Below are positions 8,486 to 16,292 of a DNA stretch of 64,000 nt, in pieces. Position 1 is the first letter of the stretch. Every line of letters begins with the position of its first letter. The position numbers and the translations under genes were made by a program. This DNA is from Streptomyces sp. NBC_00440. Its GTDB lineage: Bacteria; Actinomycetota; Actinomycetes; Streptomycetales; Streptomycetaceae. A model generated the notes under the pieces. That model made no database searches, had not been told where the DNA came from, and worked only from the letters and a program-made list of their open reading frames with translations. The stretch lies in the NCBI RefSeq assembly GCF_036014215.1, contig NZ_CP107921.1, positions 8,243,501 through 8,307,500 of the forward strand. Direction: 5' to 3'.

Positions 8486-8815
8486 TCAGGCTCTCGGAAC
8501 TGGAGGGCTCCCAACTTCGCTGGTTCCCCGTGGAATCCAGCCTGTTGGTGACTTTGCATGATCTCCTGGGGTGTATCGGCTCCATGTCCCGCCGATCTCA
8601 TTGCGGAGGCGGCTGGTGGTCTTGTCGTGGTAGCCGAGAGCGTCCGCGACGACGGGTGCGGGAAATTCGAGGAGTTGCTGCCGCATGGCGGCGCCGCGGG
8701 CGGCCGCAGTCGGGACCCCGGCTTGGTTCAAGAGCGCGGACAGGTGGTCGGGGCGGGCCGGCTGCCCCGACCGGCGACCCGGGAAGAGCCAGCGGGACGC
8801 GGAGTTGGTGGCAGT
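8486..8815 (-). pseudogene. Tyrosine-recombinase (integrase) C-terminal remnant
   Basis: The reverse strand carries the end of a tyrosine-type integrase found in Streptomyces elements: WLFPGRRSGQPARPDHL, then RGAAMRQQLLEFPAPVVADA, LGYHDKTTSRL and TWSRYTPGDH. The conserved catalytic Arg/His box and most of the protein are missing upstream. The remnant abuts an aminotransferase fragment at about 8810, which marks a recombination junction. Confidence 0.6.
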
Positions 8816-9246
8816 TGGCTGCGCTACCAGCTCTCCGGGATCAACGCAGCCATCGGCCTGGCCCAGCTCGACCACTTCGACACGACCGTGGAGACCCGGC
8901 GAGGCCTGTGGTGCACCTACCGGACGCCCTGGGCCCGCTGGAGGGCGTGACGCTCGTGGACGTCGGCCCACAGCCGGCTGTACCGCACCTGTGCCAGGTC
9001 CGCGTCCCTCAACGCGACCAGATGTTTACGGAGATGCGATCCCGGGAGGTCGGCGTCGGGGTCCACTACCCGCCCAACCAACTGCAGCCCGCGTTCGCGC
9101 CCTGGCGGCGGCCACTGCCCGTCACTGAGAAGGCTGGGCAGGAACTCCTGAGCCTGCCCTTCCACCAGCACCTGACCGAAGACGACATCCACCACGTGGT
9201 GTCCGCCCTCGGCCAGGCCGTCGAGACAGCGAGGGCTGAGCGGTGA
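8810..9246 (+). pseudogene. DegT/DnrJ/EryC1/StrS aminotransferase C-terminal remnant
   Basis: The C-terminal third of a sugar aminotransferase of the PLP-dependent StrS type is recognisable: RYQLSGINAAIGLAQLDHFD, then EGVTLVDVG, PHLCQVRVPQRDQMF, VGVGVHYPPNQLQPAF and LLSLPFHQHLTEDDIHHVV. Restoring one missing base near 8928 joins the two frames (CTYR to DALGPLEG). The PLP-lysine domain is absent. The gene is truncated at an integrase remnant and frameshifted, hence dead. It may once have worked on nucleotide-sugar substrates with the neighbouring MurG-like enzyme, which is only an inference from adjacency. Confidence 0.7.
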
Positions 9247-9328
9247 ACATCCTGACGGTGTGCGCCGCGCTGATCGAGACAGGCACGGCGCTGCGCCTGC
9301 GGCCGCCTGGCGTAACACCCCGCCCCGG

Positions 9329-10504
9329 TCAGCCGGATGCGGCGGACAGGATCACGTCCACGAGCCTGTCCGCCGCATCCGGCCTCCCGTGCGCCCGCGC
9401 CCGCTCCGCCATTGCCTCACGCCGTGCCGGGTCGGTGAGGAGCGGGCCCACCGCGTCCCGCAGGTTCGCACCGGTCGGCTCACCGAGCAGGGCCACTGCC
9501 GCCCGCGCCTCCTCAAGGTGGCGGGCGTTGTGCGCCTGCTCGTTCCCGGCCGAGGACGCCAGCGGGATGAACACGGCCGGCTTTCCCAACGCGGTGAGTT
9601 CGGCGAGTGTGCCCGCCCCGCTCCGTGAGATCACGACGTCGGCCAGAGCCAGGACATCGGGGAGTTCCGGGCCCACGAACCCAGTGAGGTGGTACCGGCC
9701 CGCCAGCTCCGGAGACAGGACAGCCGCGTCCCGCCGCAGCTCCTCCACGTTGGCGGGCCCGCACTGATGGATCACGTTCGCGTGCCCCAGCAGCCACGGC
9801 AGCACCGCCTTCACCAGCTCGTTGATCTGCTGGGAGCCCTGCGCGCCACCGGTGACATACACCGTCGGCAGCCGCCGGTCGAACTCCTGCAACTCCAGTG
9901 CCTGGAGGGCCTTGTCCGCGTGCCCCGCCAGCACCTCGGGCCGGATCGGGTTACCCGTCACCACCGCGGCGCCGCGCACCGAGTCCGGCAGCAGCGGCAG
10001 CGACGACTCCGAGGAGACCGCGATTCGCGTCGCGGAACTCGCGAGCTTCCGGTTGGCCAGGCCGAGCCGGACCGTCTGCTCGTGCAGGACCAGCGGGCGC
10101 CGGCACAGCCGTGCGGCCAGCCCAGCCGGGACTGCGACGTATCCGCCCGTCGCCAGGACCACGTCCGGATGGAAGGCTGACACGATCGACCGGGCCTGAG
10201 CCACGCCGAGCGGCACCCGCGCCATGTCCCGCACGTTCGCGGCGGACAGCATCTTGAGCGGATTCGAAGAGCGGCGGATCTTCCCCGTGGACACCGTCTT
10301 GAACTCGATGCCCTCTGCCGGGGCGACACGCGCTTCGAGACCGTCCGCCGTGCCGATCCACAGGACATCCAGCGTGCTGCCCGCGTCTGCGAGGCGGCCT
10401 TGCAGCGTACGGATCGCTGTCAGGGCCGGGTAGGTGTGTCCGCCAGTGCCTCCGCCCGTCACGAGCAGCCGGAACGAACGCGGTAGCACGGAGGAAGTGT
10501 TCAC
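9329..10504 (-). CDS. murG: MurG-like UDP-GlcNAc transferase
   Basis: Predicted glycosyltransferase of the MurG family, which adds GlcNAc to lipid I on the inner membrane face. The N-terminal GGGTGGHTYPAL glycine loop, the FHPDVVLATGGYVAVPAGL strand, HEQTVRLGLANRKL, the GGAQGSQQIN donor-domain loop, SRSGAGTLAELTALGKPAVF and NEQAHNA are all present. Length (391 residues from GTG 10504) is normal for MurG; a GTG at 10528 is an alternative start. It lies outside any mur/fts cluster, so it is probably an accessory paralogue, perhaps for a cell-wall variant or natural product. The paralogue role is inference. Confidence 0.8.
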   Translation of the reverse strand: MNTSSVLPRSFRLLVTGGGTGGHTYPALTAIRTLQGRLADAGSTLDVLWIGTADGLEARVAPAEGIEFKTVSTGKIRRSSNPLKMLSAANVRDMARVPLGVAQARSIVSAFHPDVVLATGGYVAVPAGLAARLCRRPLVLHEQTVRLGLANRKLASSATRIAVSSESSLPLLPDSVRGAAVVTGNPIRPEVLAGHADKALQALELQEFDRRLPTVYVTGGAQGSQQINELVKAVLPWLLGHANVIHQCGPANVEELRRDAAVLSPELAGRYHLTGFVGPELPDVLALADVVISRSGAGTLAELTALGKPAVFIPLASSAGNEQAHNARHLEEARAAVALLGEPTGANLRDAVGPLLTDPARREAMAERARAHGRPDAADRLVDVILSAASG

Positions 10505-10514
10505 CCCACGCACC

Positions 10515-11345
10515 CTACTGGTTTCCACTTCGCGGCCAGGGGCACCAGAGCGCGGCCGGTTCGGGAGAACAGGGCCGTCTCGTAGTGGCGGGGGCCTCGC
10601 TCAAGGGAAACCGGAGCGGCCGAACACTTGACGCTTGGTGTGTCCGGAACGTGGAGGGAGGCTCCAAGCGGCGGGCGCAACTGGTCGGCGGCGGTGTTCG
10701 AGCCCGCGTTCCCGGGGGCAGGAGTGCGGCGACGGGTTCGCCGCTTCCGCCCGGTCCGTGGTCGACGAACCCCATGAGCGGGTGGTGGCCGTAGGTCTTC
10801 TTCCAGGTTGGGGCGGCGTCCTGCTTGTCCGAGTGAGAGACCACCAGGACTCCGTCCAGGTCCACGGTCACCTCCCCACCGCTGTCCGGTGCCCGATCGC
10901 CGGCCAATGTCCAGGAGCGTTGGCGCACTTTTGATCGCGCGTTGCGGAGCGCGGTCAGTGCCCTTTCGCCCGCGTCGGCGAGGGTGCCGACCAGGCGGGA
11001 GACCGCCGGCTCGGAGGCGACCGGTCCGAACACGACCGGCTCGGCCCGCAGCATCGCGATGTCGGCGAGGCAGTCCCTGCCGAGCGCGACCGTCAACGCA
11101 AGATCCACGAGTATCTTGCCTGGATCATGGACGGCCCGCGGTTTCCGCCAGGGGGCAAGTGCTGCGGATACGGCCTGGTCAAGGCCGGTCTTGCGGACCG
11201 TTTCGATCAGCAGGACCGAACCGGCCCGCGAGACCACGACCCGGCCGTTATCCCGGACCCGGACATGGGGATAGGACCCAATAGGCTGCTTCACCTGGAA
11301 AGTGCCTCCGACAGGGGCGGGAACAAGGACTTCAGCAATCCTCAT
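10515..11345 (-). pseudogene. IS1380-family transposase, 3'-truncated and frameshifted
   Basis: The N-terminal half of an IS1380-type transposase is readable: VRKTGLDQAVSAALAPWRKP, DLALTVALGRDCLADIAMLR, SRLVGTLADAGERALTALR and the first catalytic region VTVDLDGVLVVSHSDKQDA followed by GHHPLMGFVDH. After GEPVAALLPPG the frame shifts; NAGSNTAADQLRPL continues in another frame and the remaining catalytic part is gone. The remnant abuts the start of the MurG-like gene. The first ~45 residues of the open frame probably come from the flank. Confidence 0.7.
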
Positions 11346-11442
11346 TCTCGCTGGTCAGAGGCAATTTCTGCTTGCCGATCACCTACCGGACAGCTGCTTC
11401 ACGAAAGCGCGAGGCTAAGGGTCTGCATCTGGGGTGCTGGGC

Positions 11443-13506
11443 TCACAGGCTCGTGGGCCTCGCGACGGCTTGCAGTGACCCTGCGGGTAGCCGGTCGGTG
11501 CCCCAACTGCGCTCGATGTAGTTGATGATCCGCGCGACGTCCACCGCGGGCACCCGCTCTGGTTCGCCGTGTTCGAGCGGGTCGGCGTGGAAGATATAGA
11601 GCCGCGAGGCGAACTGGTCGAACGGTAGTGAGGCCTCGCCGAACCGCTCGCCGTTGCCCGCGGTGGAGACGATGACGCCGTCGCCCCAGTCCTGGCCGCT
11701 GTCGTTGTTCGGGTTGAAGAAATACACCCGCATGATGTCCTGTGGGTCCGGCGCGGCCCGCAGGATCGTGATCGCGTGCCAGCCGACGTAGCGGCCCGCG
11801 CTGTCGGTGACGGCGATGCCGGCCGGCTGTGGATGGATCAGCGGCTGCTCGCCGTTGTAGGAGGGGTGGTAGCTGGCGTGGAACTGCCGCAGGAACTCGT
11901 CCAGGTCGATCAGGTTTCCGGTCGCGACGTCGACGTTGATGTGGAACCCACGGGCCGTCCACCAGCCGTGAAACTCCGGGTTGACCCAGCGGTGCGGGTC
12001 TCCTGGCCGTGCGGCGCAGCGCCGCCCCATCTCGGCGTAGATCCGGTCCAAGTGGGGCACCACGAGCAGTGACACGGGGTCTAGGTCCATCGGCAGCGTG
12101 GTCGCGACTCCGGTCGCGCTGTCCTTCGATGAGATTGGCTGGCCCTCGAAGTGCATGAGGATCTCGTCGTCGCGGGCCGCCCAGGCCACTACTTGCAGCA
12201 GGTAGTCCGGGTCGTTGTAGGCCCACATCGACAGCGCGCGGGCTGACTGGCAGGTGGGGTTGTCGCCCTGGCCGACGCCGAGCGGCTGGCCCAGCATCGA
12301 GAGCACTCCCGCGACCAGCCGCGCCTGCGGCCCCGGCGCCTCGCCGAAAACGGTCGTCAACCGCTCCTGCGCGACCGGGGCGAGATCGAGCGCCAACTGG
12401 CGCCACAGCGCGGGCACCACCGGCGGCTCGTAGAGGATGCCGCGGTCGAGCAGCAGTGCCAGCCCGTAGAGGCTTTGCGCGGTTTGCGGGTGTATGGCCA
12501 TTTCGATCAGCCGGTGCACGAGTTGGCTGTAGCGCAGCAGGCAGTTCCGGCCGGTGTCGGACAGGCCGAGCGCCTCCCCGAGGAGGTAGTCGCCCTCGCG
12601 CAGGAGGAACCGGAGCAGTTCCGCGTGGTAGGGCGACACCAGGCCCGTGTCGTGCATCGCCCGCGCGAACCCTGTCGCCTCGTACTGCAGGCCGCCGGCG
12701 TCCATCGCCTCGAGCCGGGACCGGAATACGGCGATGCCCGGGTCCTCCCGGCACGCTTCGGTGGTCCCGAAAAGGCTCGTGATGAGCCGGTCGATGCCCT
12801 GCCCCGAGGACACGCCAAGTGCGATGTCCGGGTCGTTGCGGTAGATCGCGATCCGGGTGATCAGGGACTGTACTGCCTCGACCTGGATCGGACGCTGGCG
12901 CAGGATCCGCCAGATCTCGTCGACCAGGTTGTCCAGGACGCTGTCGTAACCGATCTCGTCGGCGAGGTGGCGGAACAGGTCCCGGATGAGCTGTGCGGTC
13001 CGGCCCTGCTGGGTTCGCTCCGCCTCGGTGGGCGGAGTGAACAGCAGCTCCAGGTTGGTTGCCAGTACCTGGGACAGGAACTGGCGGGCGTCTTCGGCAG
13101 GCAACGTCGGGTGCGCGAAGTCGCCGCGGGCGACGGCGAGCATCCGCAGCTCGCTGGTCGCCTCTATGACGACGGTGTCCGCGTCTGCGCTGTGCAGGCC
13201 CGGGCCGGCCAGCGACGGGATAAGGATCTCCGGTGACGCCCAGTCGGTCTCCTGGAAAAGCCCGGCTTCCTCAAGGGCCTGCGCTCTGGCTTGGACCGCC
13301 GCGATGCCGTCCGGCTGCATGAGCACCCGCCGCAGTGCTTCCAGGACTCGCCGCAGCTTCGTGTGTTTGCCGAAGTCGCGGGTTTCGGCCATGGCCTGGA
13401 TGGCGTCGTCGAGTGAGGACACGCGCTTGTCCAGTGTCGTGGCCTCACAGCTGACATCGTCGGTCGGTTTCAAAGGGTTTCCCTTGGGTTGGTCTCCTGC
13501 GTCCAC
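11443..13506 (-). CDS. Unknown large protein with papain-like Cys/His/Asn pattern
   Basis: A 687-residue protein I cannot assign to a named family. Residues 1-400 are helical in character with no motif I know. The C-terminal part has an order typical of papain-fold enzymes: Cys419 in DNPTCQSARALSMW at the start of a helix, His577 in YVGWHAITILRA and Asn598 in VYFFNPNND. A strand follows, and then ASLPFDQFASRLYIFH. No signal peptide or membrane helix is seen. It starts seven bases after the stop of the ATP-grasp gene, so the two form one unit. A cysteine peptidase, amidase or transpeptidase acting on a product of the ligase is a reasonable inference; a structural role is not excluded. Confidence 0.6.
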   Translation of the reverse strand: MDAGDQPKGNPLKPTDDVSCEATTLDKRVSSLDDAIQAMAETRDFGKHTKLRRVLEALRRVLMQPDGIAAVQARAQALEEAGLFQETDWASPEILIPSLAGPGLHSADADTVVIEATSELRMLAVARGDFAHPTLPAEDARQFLSQVLATNLELLFTPPTEAERTQQGRTAQLIRDLFRHLADEIGYDSVLDNLVDEIWRILRQRPIQVEAVQSLITRIAIYRNDPDIALGVSSGQGIDRLITSLFGTTEACREDPGIAVFRSRLEAMDAGGLQYEATGFARAMHDTGLVSPYHAELLRFLLREGDYLLGEALGLSDTGRNCLLRYSQLVHRLIEMAIHPQTAQSLYGLALLLDRGILYEPPVVPALWRQLALDLAPVAQERLTTVFGEAPGPQARLVAGVLSMLGQPLGVGQGDNPTCQSARALSMWAYNDPDYLLQVVAWAARDDEILMHFEGQPISSKDSATGVATTLPMDLDPVSLLVVPHLDRIYAEMGRRCAARPGDPHRWVNPEFHGWWTARGFHINVDVATGNLIDLDEFLRQFHASYHPSYNGEQPLIHPQPAGIAVTDSAGRYVGWHAITILRAAPDPQDIMRVYFFNPNNDSGQDWGDGVIVSTAGNGERFGEASLPFDQFASRLYIFHADPLEHGEPERVPAVDVARIINYIERSWGTDRLPAGSLQAVARPTSL

Positions 13507-13513
13507 GGGGTCG

Positions 13514-14755
13514 TCAGACGTAGAAGTCGAGCTCTTCCTGCTTCTTCAACAGGTCGCGCATCCGGTAGGGGTCATCACCGAAGAAGTACAGCAGGCCCCA
13601 GTGGGTGCCGAACGCGGTCCTCTTGGTGACAGTCTCCTCGAGCGGCGTCGAGAGGTCGTGCGACTCGTAGTAGTCGTCGTCCTCGGTCTCTTCCGGGATC
13701 ACCAGGTCGCTGACGACGCGGCGGCGCGGATAGACACCGAAGCAGCCGGCGACCCCCGACGCGTCGACGACCTCGCGTGGGAAGAAAGCGTCGACCTCCT
13801 CCTCGGTCGTCTTCGGGTCGAAGGCCAGCACCAGCCCGTGGTATGCGTTGAACCCGTATGCCCGCTCCAGCAGCTCGAACACCTTGAAGCCCGGCGGCCG
13901 GTAGGCGACCTCGCCGAAGTACATCTCGCCGTCACTGGTGACAAAATACTCTGGGTGCACGAATCCGAACTCGATGTCAAACGTCTTGATGAGCTTCTCG
14001 ATCTGCGCCGTGATCTGTGGTCGGTACTGTTCCAGTTGTGGAGTTGCGGGCACGAATACCGAATACCCCAGCGTGACGTATTCGGAGATATTCAGGAACT
14101 TGATCTTCCCGTTGTGTATCCAGGCTTCGACCGCGAACTCCCAGCCGTCGAGGTGGGATTCCATGAGAACCGGGAATTCCTCTTCCGGAATCGTGTCGAC
14201 CTCGTCAGGGGTGCGGATGACACGGTGCCCCAGGCATCCTGCCTTGTCGAATGCCTTGAGATGGATCGGGTCGTTCGGGTCACCGTCCAGCTTGAGTAGG
14301 GTCTGATTGACGCGCTTGAGGAAGCGGGTCACGTCGTCCCGGTCGTGGGCTTCCTCGAATATGCCGACCCGGATGCCGCCGAGTTGCGCGCGGCGTTTCA
14401 TCAGCGCCTTGTCCCGCAGCAGCATGGCCTGACCGTACAAACGCGGGTTGCCCAGCAGAACGGAGTTGATTGCCCCTGCCCATTCAACTGTTTCCTCGTA
14501 CAGCGGGATCGCGACGTCGACACCTTCGTTCTGAAGAGTCTCGGCAATCTTCATGGAGCGGTCGTTGAGCCGTTCGAAATTCCACTGCAAATAGGGGATG
14601 TCGTGTTCGGCGCAGTACTCTTCGGCCCATTCGGGAGCCACGACGACGTATCGCCGGTCGAACCGATCGAGGGCTTCCACCGCATTGAGGCTCCAGCCAA
14701 GAAGCGCTACATAGCCTTTGTCTGGATTCTTGGTGGTCGGTTCGCCCTGTGTCAT
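13514..14755 (-). CDS. ATP-grasp ligase
   Basis: A 413-residue ATP-grasp enzyme, predicted to activate a carboxylate as acyl phosphate and couple it to an amine or thiol. The pattern of the carboxylase-like subgroup is present: an N-terminal Rossmann segment (VALLGWSLNAVEAL), central KAFDKAGCLGHRVIRT, LMESHLDGWEFAVEAW in the ATP-binding core, and FVHPEYFVTSDGEMYFGEVA with the metal-binding acidic residues. A C-terminal acidic domain (ETEDDDYYESHDL) follows. It is not of the RimK/graspetide length or pattern. A strong AAGGAGGAA (14762-14770) lies six bases upstream. It is the first gene of the pair with the papain-like protein; the substrate is unknown. Confidence 0.8.
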   Translation of the reverse strand: MTQGEPTTKNPDKGYVALLGWSLNAVEALDRFDRRYVVVAPEWAEEYCAEHDIPYLQWNFERLNDRSMKIAETLQNEGVDVAIPLYEETVEWAGAINSVLLGNPRLYGQAMLLRDKALMKRRAQLGGIRVGIFEEAHDRDDVTRFLKRVNQTLLKLDGDPNDPIHLKAFDKAGCLGHRVIRTPDEVDTIPEEEFPVLMESHLDGWEFAVEAWIHNGKIKFLNISEYVTLGYSVFVPATPQLEQYRPQITAQIEKLIKTFDIEFGFVHPEYFVTSDGEMYFGEVAYRPPGFKVFELLERAYGFNAYHGLVLAFDPKTTEEEVDAFFPREVVDASGVAGCFGVYPRRRVVSDLVIPEETEDDDYYESHDLSTPLEETVTKRTAFGTHWGLLYFFGDDPYRMRDLLKKQEELDFYV

Positions 14756-14828
14756 AGACAGTTCCTCCTTCGACGCATGCGCTCATCGTCGTTGTGACTG
14801 GCACGACCGTGCCCGGCAATCTGACTCG

Positions 14829-14868
14829 CAAGCACCTCATGCCCGCGCGCAAGAACCTCATTCCTGCG
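14829..14868 (-). promoter_or_regulatory. Tandem 19-bp direct repeat upstream of the ATP-grasp gene
   Basis: CAAGCACCTCATGCCCGCG (14829-14847) and CAAGAACCTCATTCCTGCG (14850-14868) match at 16 of 19 positions with a 21-bp period, two helical turns. They lie 74-113 bp before the ATP-grasp start codon, where an activator or repressor would bind. Operator function is inferred. Confidence 0.45.
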
Positions 14869-15025
14869 TGCAGGTACGAAGACGGCATTTTCTCGCGGGT
14901 ACGCCACCCGTTCGGGGTGGCGGGGGTGACGGGGGACGGGGCAGGCGGGAGCCGATGCGGCCCGCTAACGAGTTCGTGCATGGTTTGGCGGTGGCGCGTC
15001 GAGTGCCGAGGTTTGGCCCTCGTGT

Positions 15026-15898
15026 TCACATTCGCACACTGCTGGCGATGGTGGCGGTCTGCTGGTGGGAGAGCAGTCCGGCGACGGCTTGGATGATGTC
15101 ACTCATGTGCTCGCGGCGGCCGTGGTGGTGGGCGAGGGCCCGCCAGTTCTTGAGGTGCCGCCCGATGCCGTGCTGGACGCGAATGCGGCGTGAGGAGCGG
15201 GCCTTGCGCTGGCGTTCGTGCATTTCCTCGTACCACTCGGGCGGGTTCTTCTTGAATTTTCGGTGCGGCGGTGTCACCACGCGCCCGCCCGTCTGGGCGC
15301 CGAATCCCTGGTAGCCGGCATCGGCCAGGATCTCCACGGCAGGCCCCTCTGCCAGTAGCTTGACCAAGCCCAACTTCCGGGCATGCGTGATGTCCGCGCA
15401 ACTGGCGGGCTCGGCCGGGCTGCAGAACGGCAGTCGCCCCTCGGCGTCTGTGACGACCATGTATTTGACGGCGTTCTGCTTGTTCTTGCCGGAGATGAAC
15501 TTCTCCCGGTCCTTGCGCCCGGTGGCGGGGCGTCGGCCCCGGATCTCGGTGCCGTCAATGATCCCAGTCGGGCCGTTCGCTCCGAGAGGTTCGATGACCT
15601 CGGCGAGCGAGCCAAGTCGGATATCAGGGGTGACGGTGCAGCCCCGCTGGGCCAGCAGGGGGCGTACTTCGCTGTTTGCGCGCGTGATGGTGGAGCGGTC
15701 GACGCCGAACCAGCAGGCCTGAACATCGGGGGTTGCGCCGTGGTGGAGGTGGACGAGGGTCGCCAACAGGCGGTCGACGAGAACCAGTTTGTACTTTGCC
15801 CCGGCGCCCACGGCTCGCCGCCTGGGCCGCGCGGTCAGGACGGCCTGGTGTCGTTCATGCCACAACGGGCCAACCTCGGCGACGAGTGCGGTAATCAC
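15026..15898 (-). mobile_element. IS5-type (IS112-like) transposase, probably catalytically dead
   Basis: A 290-residue DDE transposase of the DDE_Tnp_4 type. The N-terminal HTH region (LLATLVHLHHGATPDVQACW, then GVDRSTITRA) and two catalytic Asp blocks (GIIDGTEIRGRRP and VEILADAGYQGFG) are intact. In the third block the family normally reads R-V-E-H-G-I followed by HLKNW. Here it reads RIRVQHGIGRHLKNWRALA, so the glutamate is Gln and one residue is inserted. The C-terminus (GRREHMSDIIQAVAGLLSHQ) is complete. Terminal inverted repeats were not identified by eye. The loss of Glu suggests the copy cannot transpose by itself. Confidence 0.8.
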
Positions 15899-16292
15899 AT
15901 CGGGCGTTCGCGCACGAAGACCTCAAGATCCGCAACATGGTCAAGGCCCCGGCCCCGGCCCCGAAGCCCGACCCCGCCCAGCCAGGCAGCTTCCTGCCCA
16001 ACGGGGCGCCGCGAAGGCCGGACTCAACCACTCGATCAACGATGCCGGGTGGGCGGTGTTCCTGACGATCCTGCACGCCAAGGCTGAAAGCGCCGGACGG
16101 GAAGTGATCGCCGTGGACCCCCGCAACACCTCCCGGACCTGCCCCGAATGCGGGCACGTCGCAACGGAGAACCGGTCCACCCAGGAGAAGTTCCACTGCG
16201 TCTCGTGCGACCGACAGGCGCACGCGGGCACGGCTGCCGGGGACCGGTCCGGCCCGGTCACACGCCTGTTCAGCCCTCGGGCAGGGCGGTGA
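15895..16292 (+). pseudogene. IS200/IS605 OrfB (TnpB) C-terminal remnant
   Basis: The end of a TnpB-type RNA-guided nuclease is recognisable: HEDLKIRNMVK, then after a frame change AGLNHSINDAGWAVFLTIL, the strand EVIAVDPRNTSRTCPECGHV and the second zinc-finger half FHCVSCDRQAHA. The final RuvC aspartate block is replaced by an unrelated tail ending at 16292. Only the last quarter of the protein is present. It begins at the edge of the IS5 element. Confidence 0.7.

Noticed and set aside
11399..12754. Alternative 451-codon minus-strand frame inside the papain-like gene
   Set aside because: It is Arg/Pro/Gly-rich and lacks normal codon bias; the frame 11443-13506 is the coding one.
14484..15029. 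Minus-strand frame upstream of the ATP-grasp gene as a RiPP precursor
   Set aside because: It overlaps the ATP-grasp coding start, has no leader-like composition and owes its MRFLRAGMRCLRV pattern to the 21-bp DNA repeat.
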